A DNA stretch of 64,000 nt from Chrysopilus asiliformis (Eukaryota; Arthropoda; Insecta; Diptera; Rhagionidae). The notes under the pieces were generated by a model. It was not told the DNA's origin and ran no database searches. It saw only the letters and a program-made list of their open reading frames with translations. The stretch is from assembly GCA_964034945.1 (NCBI GenBank), contig OZ035963.1, positions 36,332,361-36,396,360 on the forward strand. Reading direction: 5' to 3'. Below are positions 12,186-23,984 of this stretch, piece by piece; positions within the stretch are counted from its first letter, which is position 1; the number at the start of each line of letters is the position of its first letter. A program made the translations under genes and the position numbers.

Positions 12186-12316
12186 GGGTTTGGCCGGTAA
12201 CACAAATATTATACTATAACGCACGAGCGCTCACAGAGGAGAGGATAAAGCAAATGTATCGTCTATTTGTTCTTCTGTACGATTTCAATATAAACAAAAA
12301 AGAATTAAGTCCTTAC

Positions 12317-15300
12317 CGGAAGATTGTGGAGGACGCTCCTTCGGATAGCATATTCTAAACAAGCCCCTGGTTCTCGTATAATAATAATACTTCGAGTTTA
12401 TGTTTTCTAATAAAATACTTGATTCCGGATGCTTCGCTGCAAAAATCTGAAAAAATAGTGATTGTTTAATTAAAAATAATTATAATTCTTTTTTAAATTG
12501 ATTGTAATTCTAAAGATAATTGTATAATTTTATTTATTATTTCCGTTCACATAGGAAATGATTTTTTTAATTAAACTTTTCTTGTAATTGGGAATTTCAA
12601 AGTATGGGTAATAAAAATCTGAAGTTGGAATTATCATGCAATAACTGTCAAATGCCCTACTTATAATTTAAACGTAGTTTTAACCAGTTAGCTGTGTTGT
12701 GCAATTTTATGCGTTGTGACGAGTGCATATAACACAATTTACATACTTTTGATACAGTTAACTTGGGCTTGTAATCAAGATTAGGTACATATAATTCCAC
12801 CAAAATAATTTATGGAAAATTTGGTACTCTGACAATATTATCAAATATAAAGTGTATTATACGACGGTGAGCTGAAAAGTAATCGGCGTAGACAAGAAAT
12901 AGCGGCACCAGTATCAAAGCAATATTGTAAGAGATTTGGGTCTAACGAAAAGGTCATTGCTAAAACAGAAGTTTATTTGGAGGGCTTCGAGAACTCGTAT
13001 TATTCGCAGGGTATCAAAACATTGAAGAATCGGTGGCCGACGTGTATCGCCCTAAAAACTGTGATTCTTACCGAGACCAATTACTTTTCAGCCCGTCCTC
13101 GTATGATCTATAATATGCAGTGTTGCGGCCAGATAATTCTTTTTTTATCTAGATAAGATAAAGATAAATGCTCGTAATGTTCATCTAGATAAGATAATAG
13201 ATAATGAAAATTTGAAAGATAATAGATAAGATAAGATAAAAAGCCAAATTATCTAGATAATTTTTAGATAAATACTAGCAGACCCTTCGTTGCCAGCTTA
13301 AAGTTTTTTGTACAAATTGGGAAAAAACGTTATCCTTACAGGACATTCCGTTTCGAATTTTGAAATTCCAACACCAGATTCGTGATAAGCAACCCCGAAA
13401 ACCTCCCAAAGCCAGTTTTTGCGAGAAAAATTGGAAAAAGAATATTTGCGTTATGCTTACAGGACCTTCCATTTAGAATTTTAAAAATCTAACACCGGAT
13501 GCGTGATCAGCGACCTCGGAGACCCTCTTATGCCGATTTCTTCCGGGAAAAACGAGAAAAAGGATATTTGCATTATCCATTGAGGGCCTTCCATTTCGAA
13601 TTTTGAAAATCTAACATCATTTTGCAAAAAACCGCGTAAAAATCGGTCCAGTAGTTTTTGAGTTTTGTAATCTCAAACAGACAGACAAACATCCATTTTT
13701 ATATATATAGATTTATTTTAACGTTGCACAAAAAAATGCAGTTTCAATAGCCTGGGTTACACTTGGGAACGGTTGCTGGCAAAAAATTTTGTTTATGTGT
13801 AAGAGAAGCGAGAGAAGAAGTGACACTTCGCTTCTCTTGCCCATAAACAAAAACTGTCGCCAAGTGTAAAACGATTCTTAAAAAAAGTTCTTAGGTTTTC
13901 ATAAGTATGCAGAAAACAGTTTCGTTTCAGCATTTTTTCAGATTTAATTTTTTAATTTTCGTTGGTAACGATTATCTCTAGATCAGTGGTTCGCAAACTC
14001 TTTTTGCCCACGGACCCCTTTTCATAGTCAAAACTTACCCACGGACCCTGGGTGAAAAACTACATAAATGCATAATAGAAAAATTACAAATTTAACTTTA
14101 ATGTCTTGAATGGTAAATGGTGATGTAAAAATAAAATATAAATAAAACATTTTGTTGAAGAAGTATTTATTGAATCTCCGCCGAAGACGCGGCCTTTTAT
14201 ATTCGCGGCTCGTTTCCCAACGTTCCTGTATGTTCGGCCGAAGTCTCGAACGTTCTCGTGTGCAGATCTCAAACATTCTCGAAGTGTTCACGCCAGATCT
14301 CGAATGTCCGTGCAACTTCTTACCCGTGGACCGTTACAATATCAAAAATGTTATTTGCAACAAACCACTGTTAATTATAATAAAAATTGAATGCTGCAAT
14401 GTAACGCTCTCTTGAATTAATTATTTGAGATGTGAGGATAGAATTTCATGTAAATGTCACATATTGTGTAGGTACCAGTGTTCAAAACGCTCCCATTTGT
14501 AGTCTTTCGTTCTGCTCCCAAGGAGGCATTGAAATCAATAGAAAATAAAAATCACTCTCTAGAGAACGAAATTCGGCATTTCAGAAAAACGCTCCCAAGA
14601 ACGAGAACGAAATTATTGTTTTTACGTTCTTGCTCTTAGGATTTTTAATTTGCATTTTGTTTTTACGTTCTTTGAGAACAGAACGTTAATGCTGGGAGCG
14701 AAATATCGTTCTCTCACTAATAAAATACATACTTATATGTGTGTGTGTGCATCATAGCCAAAAGCCATCGCTCGAGGCTTTCATTCATTTTTATGCGAGA
14801 CCCACAAACCGGTTTGAACAAGGAGCGAAAACTTAAATAGAAATCATTTCGTTCTTAACTTGGGAGGGAGAACGAAAAATGTGCATAGCTCGCTCCGACT
14901 CCTAGCAACAGTACAGCGGAGCTGAAAATTCCTCTCTTTACAGAACGATTGCGTTTGAAAATCATTTTCGTTCTTGAGAACGGGAGTCGGAAAACGCAGC
15001 AAGCGTTCTTGCCGTTGGGAGCGAAACTTTTAAGAGCGAAAAGAACGATATAACAAAATAAAGTTTTGAACACTGGTAGGTACTCATTTTGTACCAATTA
15101 ATTTTTCAAGAAAAATAAATAATTCAAAAATTAATTCACAACAGAATATAATAATACAGTAATATACAGTAATTCCAAACATTCGCGGATTTGGTTATTC
15201 GCAGAAGTAAACAAATCAAACAAAAATATAAAATAGTAAGCTATAACTTTTAGGGTGCATTATATTAAATAATAAAACCCAATATGTCTAACTTAGGACG

Positions 15301-16966
15301 TAAAAATCGCTAATAATTTATTCATTGTTATTTATTTTAACTTCCATATTAATAAAAATGTGTCACCATTTTTTTATTTCATATTAAACCTTGCGCGGAC
15401 CCCCTGACGTTGTTCAGGGACCCCCAAATCAATTTTAATTTTCCACGGACCCCCTGAATGATCCCGGGGACCCCTGGGGGTCCGTAGGGACCACTTTGGG
15501 AACCACTGCTCTAGATAAATAGGATTTTCCTTTATCTAGATAAGATAAAGATAACATTTTGGGGTGTTATCTAGATAAGATAAAGATAACATTTTTTTTA
15601 ACAAGATGATTATCTAGATAAATTGTATCTAGATAACCGCAACACTGATAATATGTTCGTAAAGTTTTTACTTTTTTCCTAATATTTATAAAGGTGTAGT
15701 ATTCAGTTTGAATGGATATTTAACTTTGAGCAGTAAAAAATGCAGTGCATTATTTAAACAAACATATCCCGAAAGGCTCAATAGTTCAAACTTTTTGTGT
15801 CCCGTACAGATTCTATTTAACGAAGTGTAACTTTAAATTTCTAAATTTAATCTATTTGTAATTTCTTGTTAATTGAAAAGATTGTGTTTCTATTACTATA
15901 ACTACTACTCTTATAAAAAAAATTTAAACGCGCAATTAATTTTTCTTCTTATGCTAATTCTATCGGCGTTCCAACCAAATTATCGAATAGAAGTTTATCT
16001 AAGAAATTGTCATATAGCACTTTTCTTTGTAGGGAATTAAAAATATCAGCCAAAGCACTATTAAATAAAAAGGATACAGTAAAACATTTTGCAACGCAAA
16101 ATCTTTCCCTACTATCATTTTTGATGTATAGCACGTATCTATATTAGATGCATTTCTAATTGCAGATACGTGCCATACGCCAAAAGTGATATTAGTGTAT
16201 TTATGAAAGAAACAATATTAATAGTTAATTTTGGACATTGCCAGAATATTATTTGAATTTGCTTTGATAAAGATTTAATACCAAGTACTTCTTATAGGAA
16301 TACCATAAAAAATTATGCTTTTCTAAAAGATACTTTTCAACTTCACCACTGCACATACACATACAAAATAAAATGTAAATATTGTTCCGTTAGCTATATA
16401 AAATTTCTCTTTTCAATAGGTAAAATATTAATGACATTTTTTTTAAATTTTTTGCGATTTTCAAAATTTTTTTAAACCAAGGTTTTTATGCTTGAGTAGC
16501 AAAGTTGAAATTCAAGTCTTGTATTAACCAATAGTGCCAAAAAAATCTCTCCTCACTTTTCTTCCCAACATAACTAAGCGATCTACACTATCGAATTCCT
16601 TTATTATGAGTAATTAGTAGATCGATTGCTTATAAATTATATGCGTGGTTTATTAACAAGCTTGTAAATGATGTGAGTGGTTTATTAACACCATTTTTTA
16701 TTAAAAACACCAAACTGTGAATTTTCAATTACATTGGATAACTTTGCTAACCTATAGAAGAATGTTAAGTTGAGATATTAAAATTTGACCAAAATTATCA
16801 TTTCGATAATAAAAAAATAAGAAAAATAGTAAAAACTTGCCTGAATGGGATTCCTTTTTACATCGTAGGTAACCCAATTATCAGTCGAAAACGCTATTGC
16901 CAGCAATGCAACTGCAACGATGGCCGATATTGTTGCTAATGATAAAGTTATTGCGGAACAAGGCAT
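12317..16966 (-). CDS. Claudin-superfamily tetraspan membrane protein, first two coding exons (partial)
   Basis: Exon 1 is 16966-16841 (42 codons, starting MPCSAITLSLATISAIV): a hydrophobic first membrane segment (about residues 6-26) then STDNWVTY. Exon 2 is 12446-12317 (130 nt), after a TTTTTTCAG acceptor and before GTAAGG. It encodes a soluble loop ending YYYYTRTRGLFRICYPKERP. The arrangement W, then G-L-F/W-x-x-C, is the extracellular-loop signature of the PMP22/claudin/LHFPL superfamily. Exon 1 ends at CAG followed by GCAAGT, a GC-type donor, and the reading phase fits the exon 2 acceptor. The 4.4-kb intron is full of nested transposons. No third exon was found below 12317, so the remaining membrane segments lie outside the window or the gene is broken. 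The exact family member (LHFPL, TMEM178-like or other) is not resolved. Confidence 0.68.
12447..12861. other. Intronic AT-rich sequence of the tetraspan gene
   Basis: This sits between the exon 2 acceptor and the mariner derivative. I see no inverted repeats or coding sequence in it. Confidence 0.4.
12862..13101 (+). mobile_element. Mariner deletion derivative (MITE-like)
   Basis: TA dinucleotides flank the 240-bp unit (12860-12861 and 13102-13103). Termini are CGACGGTGAGCTGAAAAGTA and, reversed, CGAGGACGGGCTGAAAAGTA. The interior encodes a mariner transposase C-terminus: EVYLEGFENSYYSQGIKTL followed by NRWPTCIALK. The rest of the transposase has been deleted, leaving both terminal repeats joined to a coding tail. 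Confidence 0.85.
13272..13709. mobile_element. TACTAGC...TATATATATAGAT dispersed repeat
   Basis: It begins TACTAGCAGACCC, carries two to three units of the 125-bp internal repeat (TCTAACACCGGATGCGTGAT), then AATCGGTCCAGTAG, CAGACAGACAAACATCC and ends in TATATATATAGAT. It is the same family as the expanded copy at 573-9346 and the minus-oriented array at 23985-24500. It is inserted in hAT element A. Confidence 0.75.
13984..15508. mobile_element. hAT element B (CAGTGGTTC termini)
   Basis: It starts CAGTGGTTCGCAAACT and ends AGTTTGGGAACCACTG when reversed from the right end, with 8-bp duplications CTCTAGAT (13976-13983 and 15509-15516). Subterminal CCCACGGACCCC / GGGGGTCCGTAGG boxes are typical of short hAT elements. 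There is no transposase. hAT element C is inserted inside it. Confidence 0.9.
14476..15075. mobile_element. hAT MITE C (CAGTGTTCAAAAC termini)
   Basis: This 600-bp unit has CAGTGTTCAAAAC at the left and GTTTTGAACACTG at the right, flanked by the 8-bp duplication GTAGGTAC (14468-14475 and 15076-15083). The interior is a foldback of CGTTCT/AGAACG words. It contains no coding sequence and is the innermost of three nested hAT elements. Confidence 0.9.
15656..16840. other. Intronic sequence of the tetraspan gene
   Basis: AT-rich, with no supported coding exon. The 61-residue frame at 15949-16134 on the minus strand has no splice sites that would join it to exon 1 and no recognised domain. Confidence 0.4.
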
Positions 16967-18385
16967 ATTTTTTAAAGTCTTATTAAATTAAGCACACAAA
17001 AATATTTAGAACCCAGTTAAAATTTTTATTTAGGTATTTTTATTCATCATTTATTTTCCAATAGATTTCAAACGAACACGCATACCCTGAATTAATATAA
17101 TTTTCTCTAACTACGCACACGGCTACCACAAAACTGCTATTCAATGTGTTTTCTTCATGTAAGATTCGAATTCCAATGCCCCACCCCAGTGAAGAAAACT
17201 TTACATTGCTATTTAGCCCATATGGTAAAATTGTTGTCTTCTTGTTACCTGTTTCGAATTCAGTAGTTTTGTACTATGCTTACCACAAGATTTTACTAAC
17301 CTTAAGCATGCGTTAAGTCGAAAACTCTTTTTGTTTTATGAAACCTGTTTGTTGTGATATTTACTTACAGTGACTTACTTAATAAGAAATTTATTTTCAA
17401 TGAAAGATCTTTCTTGATCTTTTGTACAATAATTTTAATACCGCCAACAGGAGCGAAATTTTACGAAACGTTGATGGGTAACGAAAATGGTCATTCTCTT
17501 GTTAACAATGTAATATTCAAATTGGTTTAGTGTTCGAGTTAGCCGGAGTGAAGAACTATGTGGCGATAGATTTTTAGACTAAATTTTGCTGTAATTAAAC
17601 ACTTTTTTCAAGTATTTGGTGAAGATGATGCTTCAGAATTGGAAGCTGATGATATGAAGATTATTTTAGTTATAGTTATTTATTTGGGTTTATATTTATG
17701 AAATTAAGTGTCGCAGTGCTATAGAACAGTGAAAAAAGTGTTCAACTTTCTTGTCTCACAAAGTTGAAAATTAAGATAAACATAATAGAATTTCTAGAGC
17801 TTGAGGAGTATTTCAGAATGGAAAGAATAACTTTTAATCAAGTCGTGTAGAATTTGCATAAAAATGTCATTTTTGTATTTTTCTAAATTTTCAGCATGCG
17901 TTTATGTCTTGTATTAACTCATAAATATTTACACATCAACATATTCCTCTACTATCCTTTTTGCCCATACAATACCTCTTAACCGCTCTTGCAATTCAAA
18001 AGAACGAATGTTCGTTTATTGGAGTCATTCCACTAACAAATGGGAGCAGCGAAGTTAACTCCAAGAGTCAAAAGAGCTAATATCGAACAGCAGCTGTCAG
18101 AATGACTCCAAAGTGGCAAAATCGAACAGTTTTTCTTCACGCCAGGCGTCAGGAGTGATTCCTAAAAACGAAAATATGCTATCAACGTTTCAGAGTTTTT
18201 TTCAGAATATAATGCAAGAAACAATAAAGAATAGAACTATCTACAAACTAATTAGTTAAAACAATTTCGACGATCGAGTAAAACATAAACTTTAAAACTA
18301 CATGCTAAGGAATCATTTTAGGTCCCTTTACAGAACATTTCTATTTGAAAAGATATTATATAAATTCCCAATTGGAATTGTCTTA
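16967..18385. other. Upstream region of the tetraspan gene, no other feature
   Basis: It should contain the 5' UTR and promoter of the minus-strand gene. I see no recognised core promoter motif and no coding exon. Confidence 0.35.
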
Positions 18386-18887
18386 AGCAGGCAATAAACG
18401 CTCACGCATGCCCTACAACATTTCATGTTGTCACGCCAATTTGAGCGTGTGTAGTGCTGACGGACAACAAAAACTCGTGTTGGCGATCATGATCGCCAAA
18501 TATCAAACTATCTTTGATTTTTGTGGGCGTGGCTTAGGTTGGTCAACATGATCGCAGGTGTATTGCTGTGATGTAGGACATTCGTTCATTCTTGTGAAAT
18601 TTTTGAACGAGCAACATCTGTTGAAGTAAAAAAGTGAATTCAAGAAAACAATTAGAAGGGCAATAAAATAATAAAAATGGCTTCTTTGAAAGACAAAACA
18701 TTTTGGGAAGAATTTTTCGAAATGCTTCATCCTCATTTTGCAAATTCAAAATTATCTATTACGACCTTATCTCCTTAAAAAGTTGGAAACGAATGAAGAC
18801 TGACAACATGATCGATACGTGTGTAGCAAAACCAACTTTTGGAGTGACAGCATGTTGTAGGGCATGAGTGAGCGTGTATTTCCTACT
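18386..18887. mobile_element. Harbinger-like MITE with TTA duplication
   Basis: TTA flanks both ends (18383-18385 and 18888-18890). The left end reads AGCAGGCAATAAACGCTCAC and the right end, reversed, AGTAGGAAATACACGCTCAC, both continuing into CATGCCCTACAACAT. A short plus-strand frame (18677, MASLKDKTFWEEFFEML) is a possible remnant of an accessory protein. Confidence 0.8.
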
Positions 18888-18898
18888 TTAGGCATACC

Positions 18899-19492
18899 TA
18901 GGGATGCGACATCGTTCATAAAACCTCGATATATCGAAAATCGATGTTTTTTTTAAGGCGACATCGATGTCAAAAAACATCGTCCTGAAAACATCGATAC
19001 CTCGATGTTTTGAAAAAGTTAAATTTAATAAATAATTTAGCAACCTGGCGGATGCTCTACTGTGGTGGAGTGCACGCAGGTAGAATTAACACGGTTTTAA
19101 TTCTTCTTATACGTTGAACCACCAAAAACCCGTTAGTTTTCGAGATATTCGCAAAAAACTGATTTTTTTTTAAATACCGGCATATCTTCATAACGGAGTT
19201 CTAGTAAAAAACATAAAGGTAGCAAATTTTATTGTCTCCAAGTTTTGTAATACATAAGACTACTGAAAAATGGTTAGTTTCGGAAAAAAAACGCAAAAAA
19301 CGAAATCGTAGTTTTTAAAAAGCCGCCGTTTTGGTTTCTTCCGGTTAACGGATTTCCACATCAGGACCAAACTTCTCTGTAAAATTTCATGGCCAGCTCG
19401 GGTATTTTTTGCGAAATTTTGTAGAAAGATGAAACCGAAAATTGATACCAAAGAAAATTTAAACAAATCTTTAAATAGAGTGGCTATATTAA
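18899..19492. repeat. ATCGATGTTTT foldback element, truncated copy
   Basis: It starts GGGATGCGACATCG with several CATCGATACCTCGATG-type words, then a body (19110-19490) that matches the interior of the complete copy at 43337-44081. The piggyBac-like insertion occurred in its TGGCTATATTAA sequence; the uninterrupted form is visible at 43908-43922. Confidence 0.7.
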
Positions 19493-19855
19493 CCCTAGAC
19501 CCGTGTACAATTTTTTAACCGAAATTAAACATATTTTTAATAAAGAAAATGATGAAATGTAATATATTTCTGAAAGATACTGTTTCTTAGACTACAAAAA
19601 AATACAGATGTCCAAAATTGCATATCTCCGGGGAGGTTGAGGCAGCTGTAAAAAAATGCGTGATATCGTGTACTTGGGCACTCAGTGCCCAACTCAGTAC
19701 ATTTTGTATGAAAATTCTTTTTATTTTGACTACAGCTTTGGGTTTTTCCCCTTTTATGATTTTTCTTGTATGCAGATATTATATTGTATTGTTATATTAT
19801 TTATATTATATTATTTATATTGTATTGTTGTGATGTATTGCATTGTCTTTCGTGG
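19493..19855. mobile_element. piggyBac-like MITE, 3'-truncated copy
   Basis: It begins TTAA then CCCTAGACCCGTGTA (19489-19507) and matches the unit at 1041-1297 plus 1651-1796, including a shared TACTTGGGCACTCAGTGCCC. The right terminal repeat was not found downstream. It is the empty-site witness for the MITE at 1298. Confidence 0.75.
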
Positions 19856-21555
19856 AGTAGGGGAACCCGGGGCTAGTATTAACAGGGGTAAGTATTAACA
19901 AGCCTATTCCCGCCGAAATATACGAGCCACAATCTCGAAATTTGGTTTTTGTCCTCCACTCGATACGGTCGACCATATCATGACTCATCAGTTAGTGTGA
20001 ACGCACTTTTTCGCAGCTGTAGTAAAATCGGAAAGATACCCATATTTCTACTCACATTTTTTCACTTTATCCCTTTTTTCTTTCGGAAAGCACTTTAATT
20101 ATTTTCACTAATCACCAAATCACTTAAAACCCTAAGCACGACATATTCCAGTCACTTGAACACAATTTTTCAACATTTTTTGTATTATTAAACAATTAAC
20201 TAAAACTGTCAAATATGAGCGAATTGCTAAGCTCACGAGGTATATTTTTGCTTATTTCAAATATTTACCCAAATTTAATATTTTAAACCAAGCGGTTAAT
20301 ACACAATAAATTGTGATAATGTTGCAAAAAAAATTGCCGTGTATTTTGTTGTTGTTTACAAAACTTTAATAAATAATACTATTTTACGACGATAACTTCG
20401 ACGATAGCTTCTGTGAATACCCCTAATATTTCCATATAAAAGAGTTGCATTTGTTATTTCGTAGATCTGTTATTATAAGAAAACATTTTGAAAAATACCG
20501 CAAAAAGCTGATTTCAGATTGTTCACACTCTGGTTATTAAGACACTCTCTAGGTAGTTCTTCTGTCTGGTTCTGACTATATAAATATTTAGTCAAGTGGT
20601 TAACTTGCTTTTAAGTGGTTTAGCAGCTAAAAAGTGTCCGGACAGTATTTCACGTATAAATCATGTGGATGTTGTTAAGCATCTAAAGACAAGTGATTTC
20701 TTGAGTGTTAAGCGTATGGGCACAGTATACAGTAAACAAACTTCATACATTAAATGTGAAAATAACCTGTGTAACCGAAAACGAATAACCCAGAAATACC
20801 CAAATCTAAGCATTCTAATTGGTTAAAAAAATCTTAAATTTTTGGGGTACAAAGAATGAACAAGCAATATGACCACAAAGGAATCTAATAAAAGTGAAAC
20901 AGAGAAAGAAATATACTGTCAAAGATGAGAGCCGCAACGACGTTACCAGATTAGTCAGTTGCGAAATGTATTTTTTGCCTTAGAAATTAAATACAATTCT
21001 AAAATAAGTTGCAAATTATGTTCGTTTGAATATAGAAAATTAGAAATTCAGTCCAAACTGGTACTGCATTTTTTCTCAAACGTCATTATTGCTTTCAAAT
21101 TAGCATCACGTCGTTTGTAAAATGATTTTGATGGACCGAAGATTTGATATTAATTGCTTTTCTATTATATCCCGACAATTTAAATTTTCTATCCAAATTT
21201 TCAACCTAAAATGAAGAATGTTTGTACTTTTATAAGAAATGGTGGTCAAAACAGATTTCAATTTTTAAATTTCCCTCCTCTGAAATATAAAATCAACAGC
21301 AGAAAAATCAGATTCGGCAATGCCGTTTGGAATTGTTTCTTTTAGTTGCTCTGATTTGTTGGGAAACGAGTCGGGTGGATTTCGGTTTCATTATTTTTCT
21401 CAATTTCCTGTGAAATGAAGTGAGTGATTTAAACAGAAAGTTTATAATTTAGTATTTTTCCATACTATTTCGTGTATTGCGCTGATATTTGATTTAGTAT
21501 TTTATCTTTATGCCGACTAAATTTCACGCAAAACACATTGCGAAATGCAAAAGAT
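19856..21555. other. No supported gene; dispersed repeat pieces
   Basis: The stretch 20560-20640 (TTCTGACTATATAAATATTT, then AAAAAGTGTCCGGAC) is repeated in inverse orientation near 28590-28660. The remainder is AT-rich and holds no recognised coding sequence or inverted repeat. Confidence 0.4.
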
Positions 21556-21725
21556 ACCGATCAGCTGTGTCGCTTTTGTTTACAAATTTTCGGTTACACG
21601 CATATATGGCTGTGCTGTTTGCTCTCGTGTTTTCTGCCTATGAATATGGTGTGTTTTCTTTACTCTTACATGTTAAATTGGGTTATTTTCGAGTTTGCTT
21701 ACTGTATACTGTGGTATGGGCATTT
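21556..21725 (+). repeat. Dispersed repeat shared with 50060-50232
   Basis: The segment GATCAGCTGTGTCGCTTTTG, then TTTTCTGCCTATGAATATG and ATATTCTGTGGCAT-type sequence recurs in reverse orientation directly upstream of the orphan exon at 49851-50016. The two copies are roughly 85 percent alike by eye. Confidence 0.6.
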
Positions 21726-22019
21726 ATGAATTTAAAAAATGCAGTGACGTCCAAAATACAAAATGGCCCCAAAATTCGTTTTAAGAGTTCCAGAGTCCAA
21801 AAATTACATTTTAGCGATGTTGGTTCTTTCAGCTGCGTTCGTGTTTCTTCAAGTGGGAGGCTCGCGCATGCCCGGCATCAAAAGACTTTTCCTACCCAAG
21901 TTTTTCAACGTATTTTTTGAGCAGTTCTTTAAACCAATTGGCATGAACCTTTTTTTGAGCGGTTGTCAAATTTTTTGGGATCCAACGCGAACAAATCCGT
22001 TTCACGACCAAAAATGTTA

Positions 22020-22112
22020 TGCAATATTGAATGTATATTGAATGATCCCACTGATCATTCAATATACTGAATGACATATTGAATGATCCCATTCAATATT
22101 GAATGATCCCAC
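22020..22112. repeat. Short ATTGAATGATCCC repeats in both orientations
   Basis: The words ATATTGAATGATCCCA and GATCATTCAATAT occur four to five times within 90 bp, forming local hairpins. Confidence 0.7.
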
Positions 22113-22410
22113 TAATGCCTAAGTATGCCTCAATTTCGCACTAAGTCACATGCCGATCTTCCAATATCAGTTCACATACAATACCAATATTTTCAGGAAC
22201 AAGAATTTATTTTAGAGGACCTCCACGAAATTCGCCATTGAGCGTACTACGGTCACAATTGAATTCGGCAAATCATCTATAAACAGTGGTCCTTGATGGT
22301 GTTTCATCGCTAAAACTCGAATTAAGTTCATCGATGCACTGTTGTTGAGTTAATCCACGTCGAAAGTTGTAAAAAACGCATGAAAATGTTCACGATTCAA
22401 TTTCATTTTT
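22113..22410 (-). pseudogene. Mariner transposase N-terminal remnant
   Basis: On the minus strand with frameshifts I read MKLNREHF, then NFRRGLTQQQCIDELN, SSFSDETPSRTTVYR and further EFRGGPLK and VPENI. This is the helix-turn-helix N-terminal part of a mariner transposase (HTH_48 type). Stops and frameshifts make it inactive; the catalytic domain is absent. Confidence 0.8.
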
Positions 22411-22815
22411 CGGCCGAGATTTATTTTTCAAGTTACTCTAAACAACACAAATAGCGCTCGCACGTCAAAACGTTCTAAGCACGTACACCGTCAAAAATGT
22501 TACGATAGAGCCATCAGTTGGCAGATGAGCAACACTAGGGTTGCCCAATTCCGAAATATAAAAGGCAACCCTCGTACCCTAATTTGGTTCAGAAAAATTA
22601 TACATTCGGTACCCAGTTGCAGAATTCGTTACAAAAAAGGTCATCCATTGCTTATATTATTGAAACAGCAGCATCATTAGAAAACACAAGTTCCAGCGAA
22701 GCGGCAACTTGCGTCATCGTGAGCCAACACAACACCAATATTCGAAAAAAAAATGGCAACCCACTAGAACCTTCCCGACAAATTGCGAAGATTCTAGGCC
22801 ACGAGCATCTTGACC

Positions 22816-23501
22816 CTTGAAGCACAATGAACGCAACCAAGCCGCAACTAAGGACGCTTCGAACTGTCACGCAACGCAATTCAGGAGCGGTTGAGCACAA
22901 TAGAAGCGTCGTCTGTTGCGTTGTGAGACAAACACAGAAAAATTAAAAGTGAACTCAAGTAGAAAAACATTTAAAAAATGGGAGATTTTAAAGCGATAAT
23001 TTGTTTTATTTGTTTGTATATTTGCTATTTGCATGTGATGCGAATAAATAAAAAGAAAAAAAAATATTGGGTGCGGATAGTGAATTTAACACGGGATATT
23101 GATGGATATTTTGAAGTTTGCTTCAATAAAATAAAAACTTCCGACCCGGAAGACTTTTTCAAGCACACAAGAATGACTCGTAACGTTTATCATTTGTTAT
23201 TAGAACTGTGCAAAAACAACCTAACAAAGTCATCAATCAAAACAAGACTTTCTCCAGAAAAAATCGTGTTTTTCCGAACTTCTTCAATTAATTTCTCCTC
23301 GAACGACATTTTGATTGGCACTGTACACAACTATCAACGCAGACTTGTTGCGTTAAAGTTCAAAGTTTGGCAACTTTTGCGTCGATGGTTGCGTTCAATG
23401 CGTTCACTGTGCTCACTCAAAAGCATTTCCGTGAAATAAACTCGTAAGTGACATTCGGATGCGTAATGGTTGCGGCTTGGTTGCGTTCATTGTGCTTCAA
23501 G
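22816..23501 (+). mobile_element. PIF/Harbinger element with broken transposase
   Basis: Termini are CTTGAAGCACAATGAACGCA and its reverse complement, flanked by the 3-bp duplication ACC (22813-22815 and 23502-23504). The plus-strand frame 22978-23439 encodes KYWVRIVNLTRDIDGYF, DPEDFFKHTRMTRNVYHLLL and TRLSPEKIV, the N-terminal part of a Harbinger nuclease. The catalytic DDE portion is missing, so the copy is non-autonomous. Confidence 0.85.
22978..23439 (+). pseudogene. Harbinger transposase, N-terminal fragment
   Basis: Residues about 27-95 align in style with the conserved N-terminal domain of PIF/Harbinger nucleases (YWVR...REIDGYF...DPEDFFKHTRM...YHLLLELC). After residue 100 the sequence loses similarity and runs into the right terminal region of the element. 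The initial hydrophobic stretch is probably not part of the original protein. Confidence 0.75.
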
Positions 23502-23612
23502 ACCGTGATTACATTGGCGGAGGAAGGCATCTGACTTCACGAAATTGTGGGCAAGAGACGAAGTGGGAATGATGATACGAAAAGACGAACGATAAAAGTA
23601 CTTATATATCTT
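23502..23612 (+). repeat. Copy of a dispersed repeat also found at 52161-52262
   Basis: ACCGTGATTACATTGGCG, then GGAAGGC, CACTTCAC and GTGGGAATGATGATAC occur in both places. At 52147 one frame reads TSTVITLAQEGVSLHQILGK, like the first helix-turn-helix of Tc1-type transposases. The Harbinger element at 22816 is inserted in this copy. Confidence 0.55.
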
Positions 23613-23984
23613 CGGACCGGCGCCTCTGCCATATGAGAGTGCAAAGAATAAATAAGGGTCATACAGAAACCTTTCAAAAAAGTTTAACTTGAAATAAATC
23701 GGTTCATTAGTTCAAGAGTTACGATTAAATATGTGAATGCACATGATATAATGTGCAGCATTTGACTATCGTATGTAATCACGTGTTCCTGTCCATCTTG
23801 CTCTTGTAAAAGTATAACACACATATATGTATAGTGGCATCTGTTTTTTTCAATATCTGGAAGGAATTCTCGCAGCGATTGGTCCAGATATATGACTTTC
23901 CTTATTCGGTTATTTTGCGATATCAGACAATACAATATTTTGTCTACTTCGTCCTTGAAAAGAAGGTCCTGTAAAGATAACGTG

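Larger units (their letters stand above)
13118..15647. mobile_element. hAT element A, host of two nested insertions
   Basis: Termini are CAGTGTTGCGG and CCGCAACACTG, with a perfect 8-bp target duplication ATAATATG (13110-13117 and 15648-15655). The subterminal parts are packed with TATCTAGATAAGATAA words (13140-13270 and 15520-15640). Its own sequence is only about 0.57 kb once the insertions at 13272-13709 and 13984-15508 are removed, and has no transposase. Confidence 0.88.

Noticed and set aside
22584..22820. 78-residue frame left of the Harbinger element
   Set aside because: Somewhat protein-like (GNPLEPSRQIAKILGHEHL) but cut by the insertion and without a match I can name; treated as part of the interrupted repeat.
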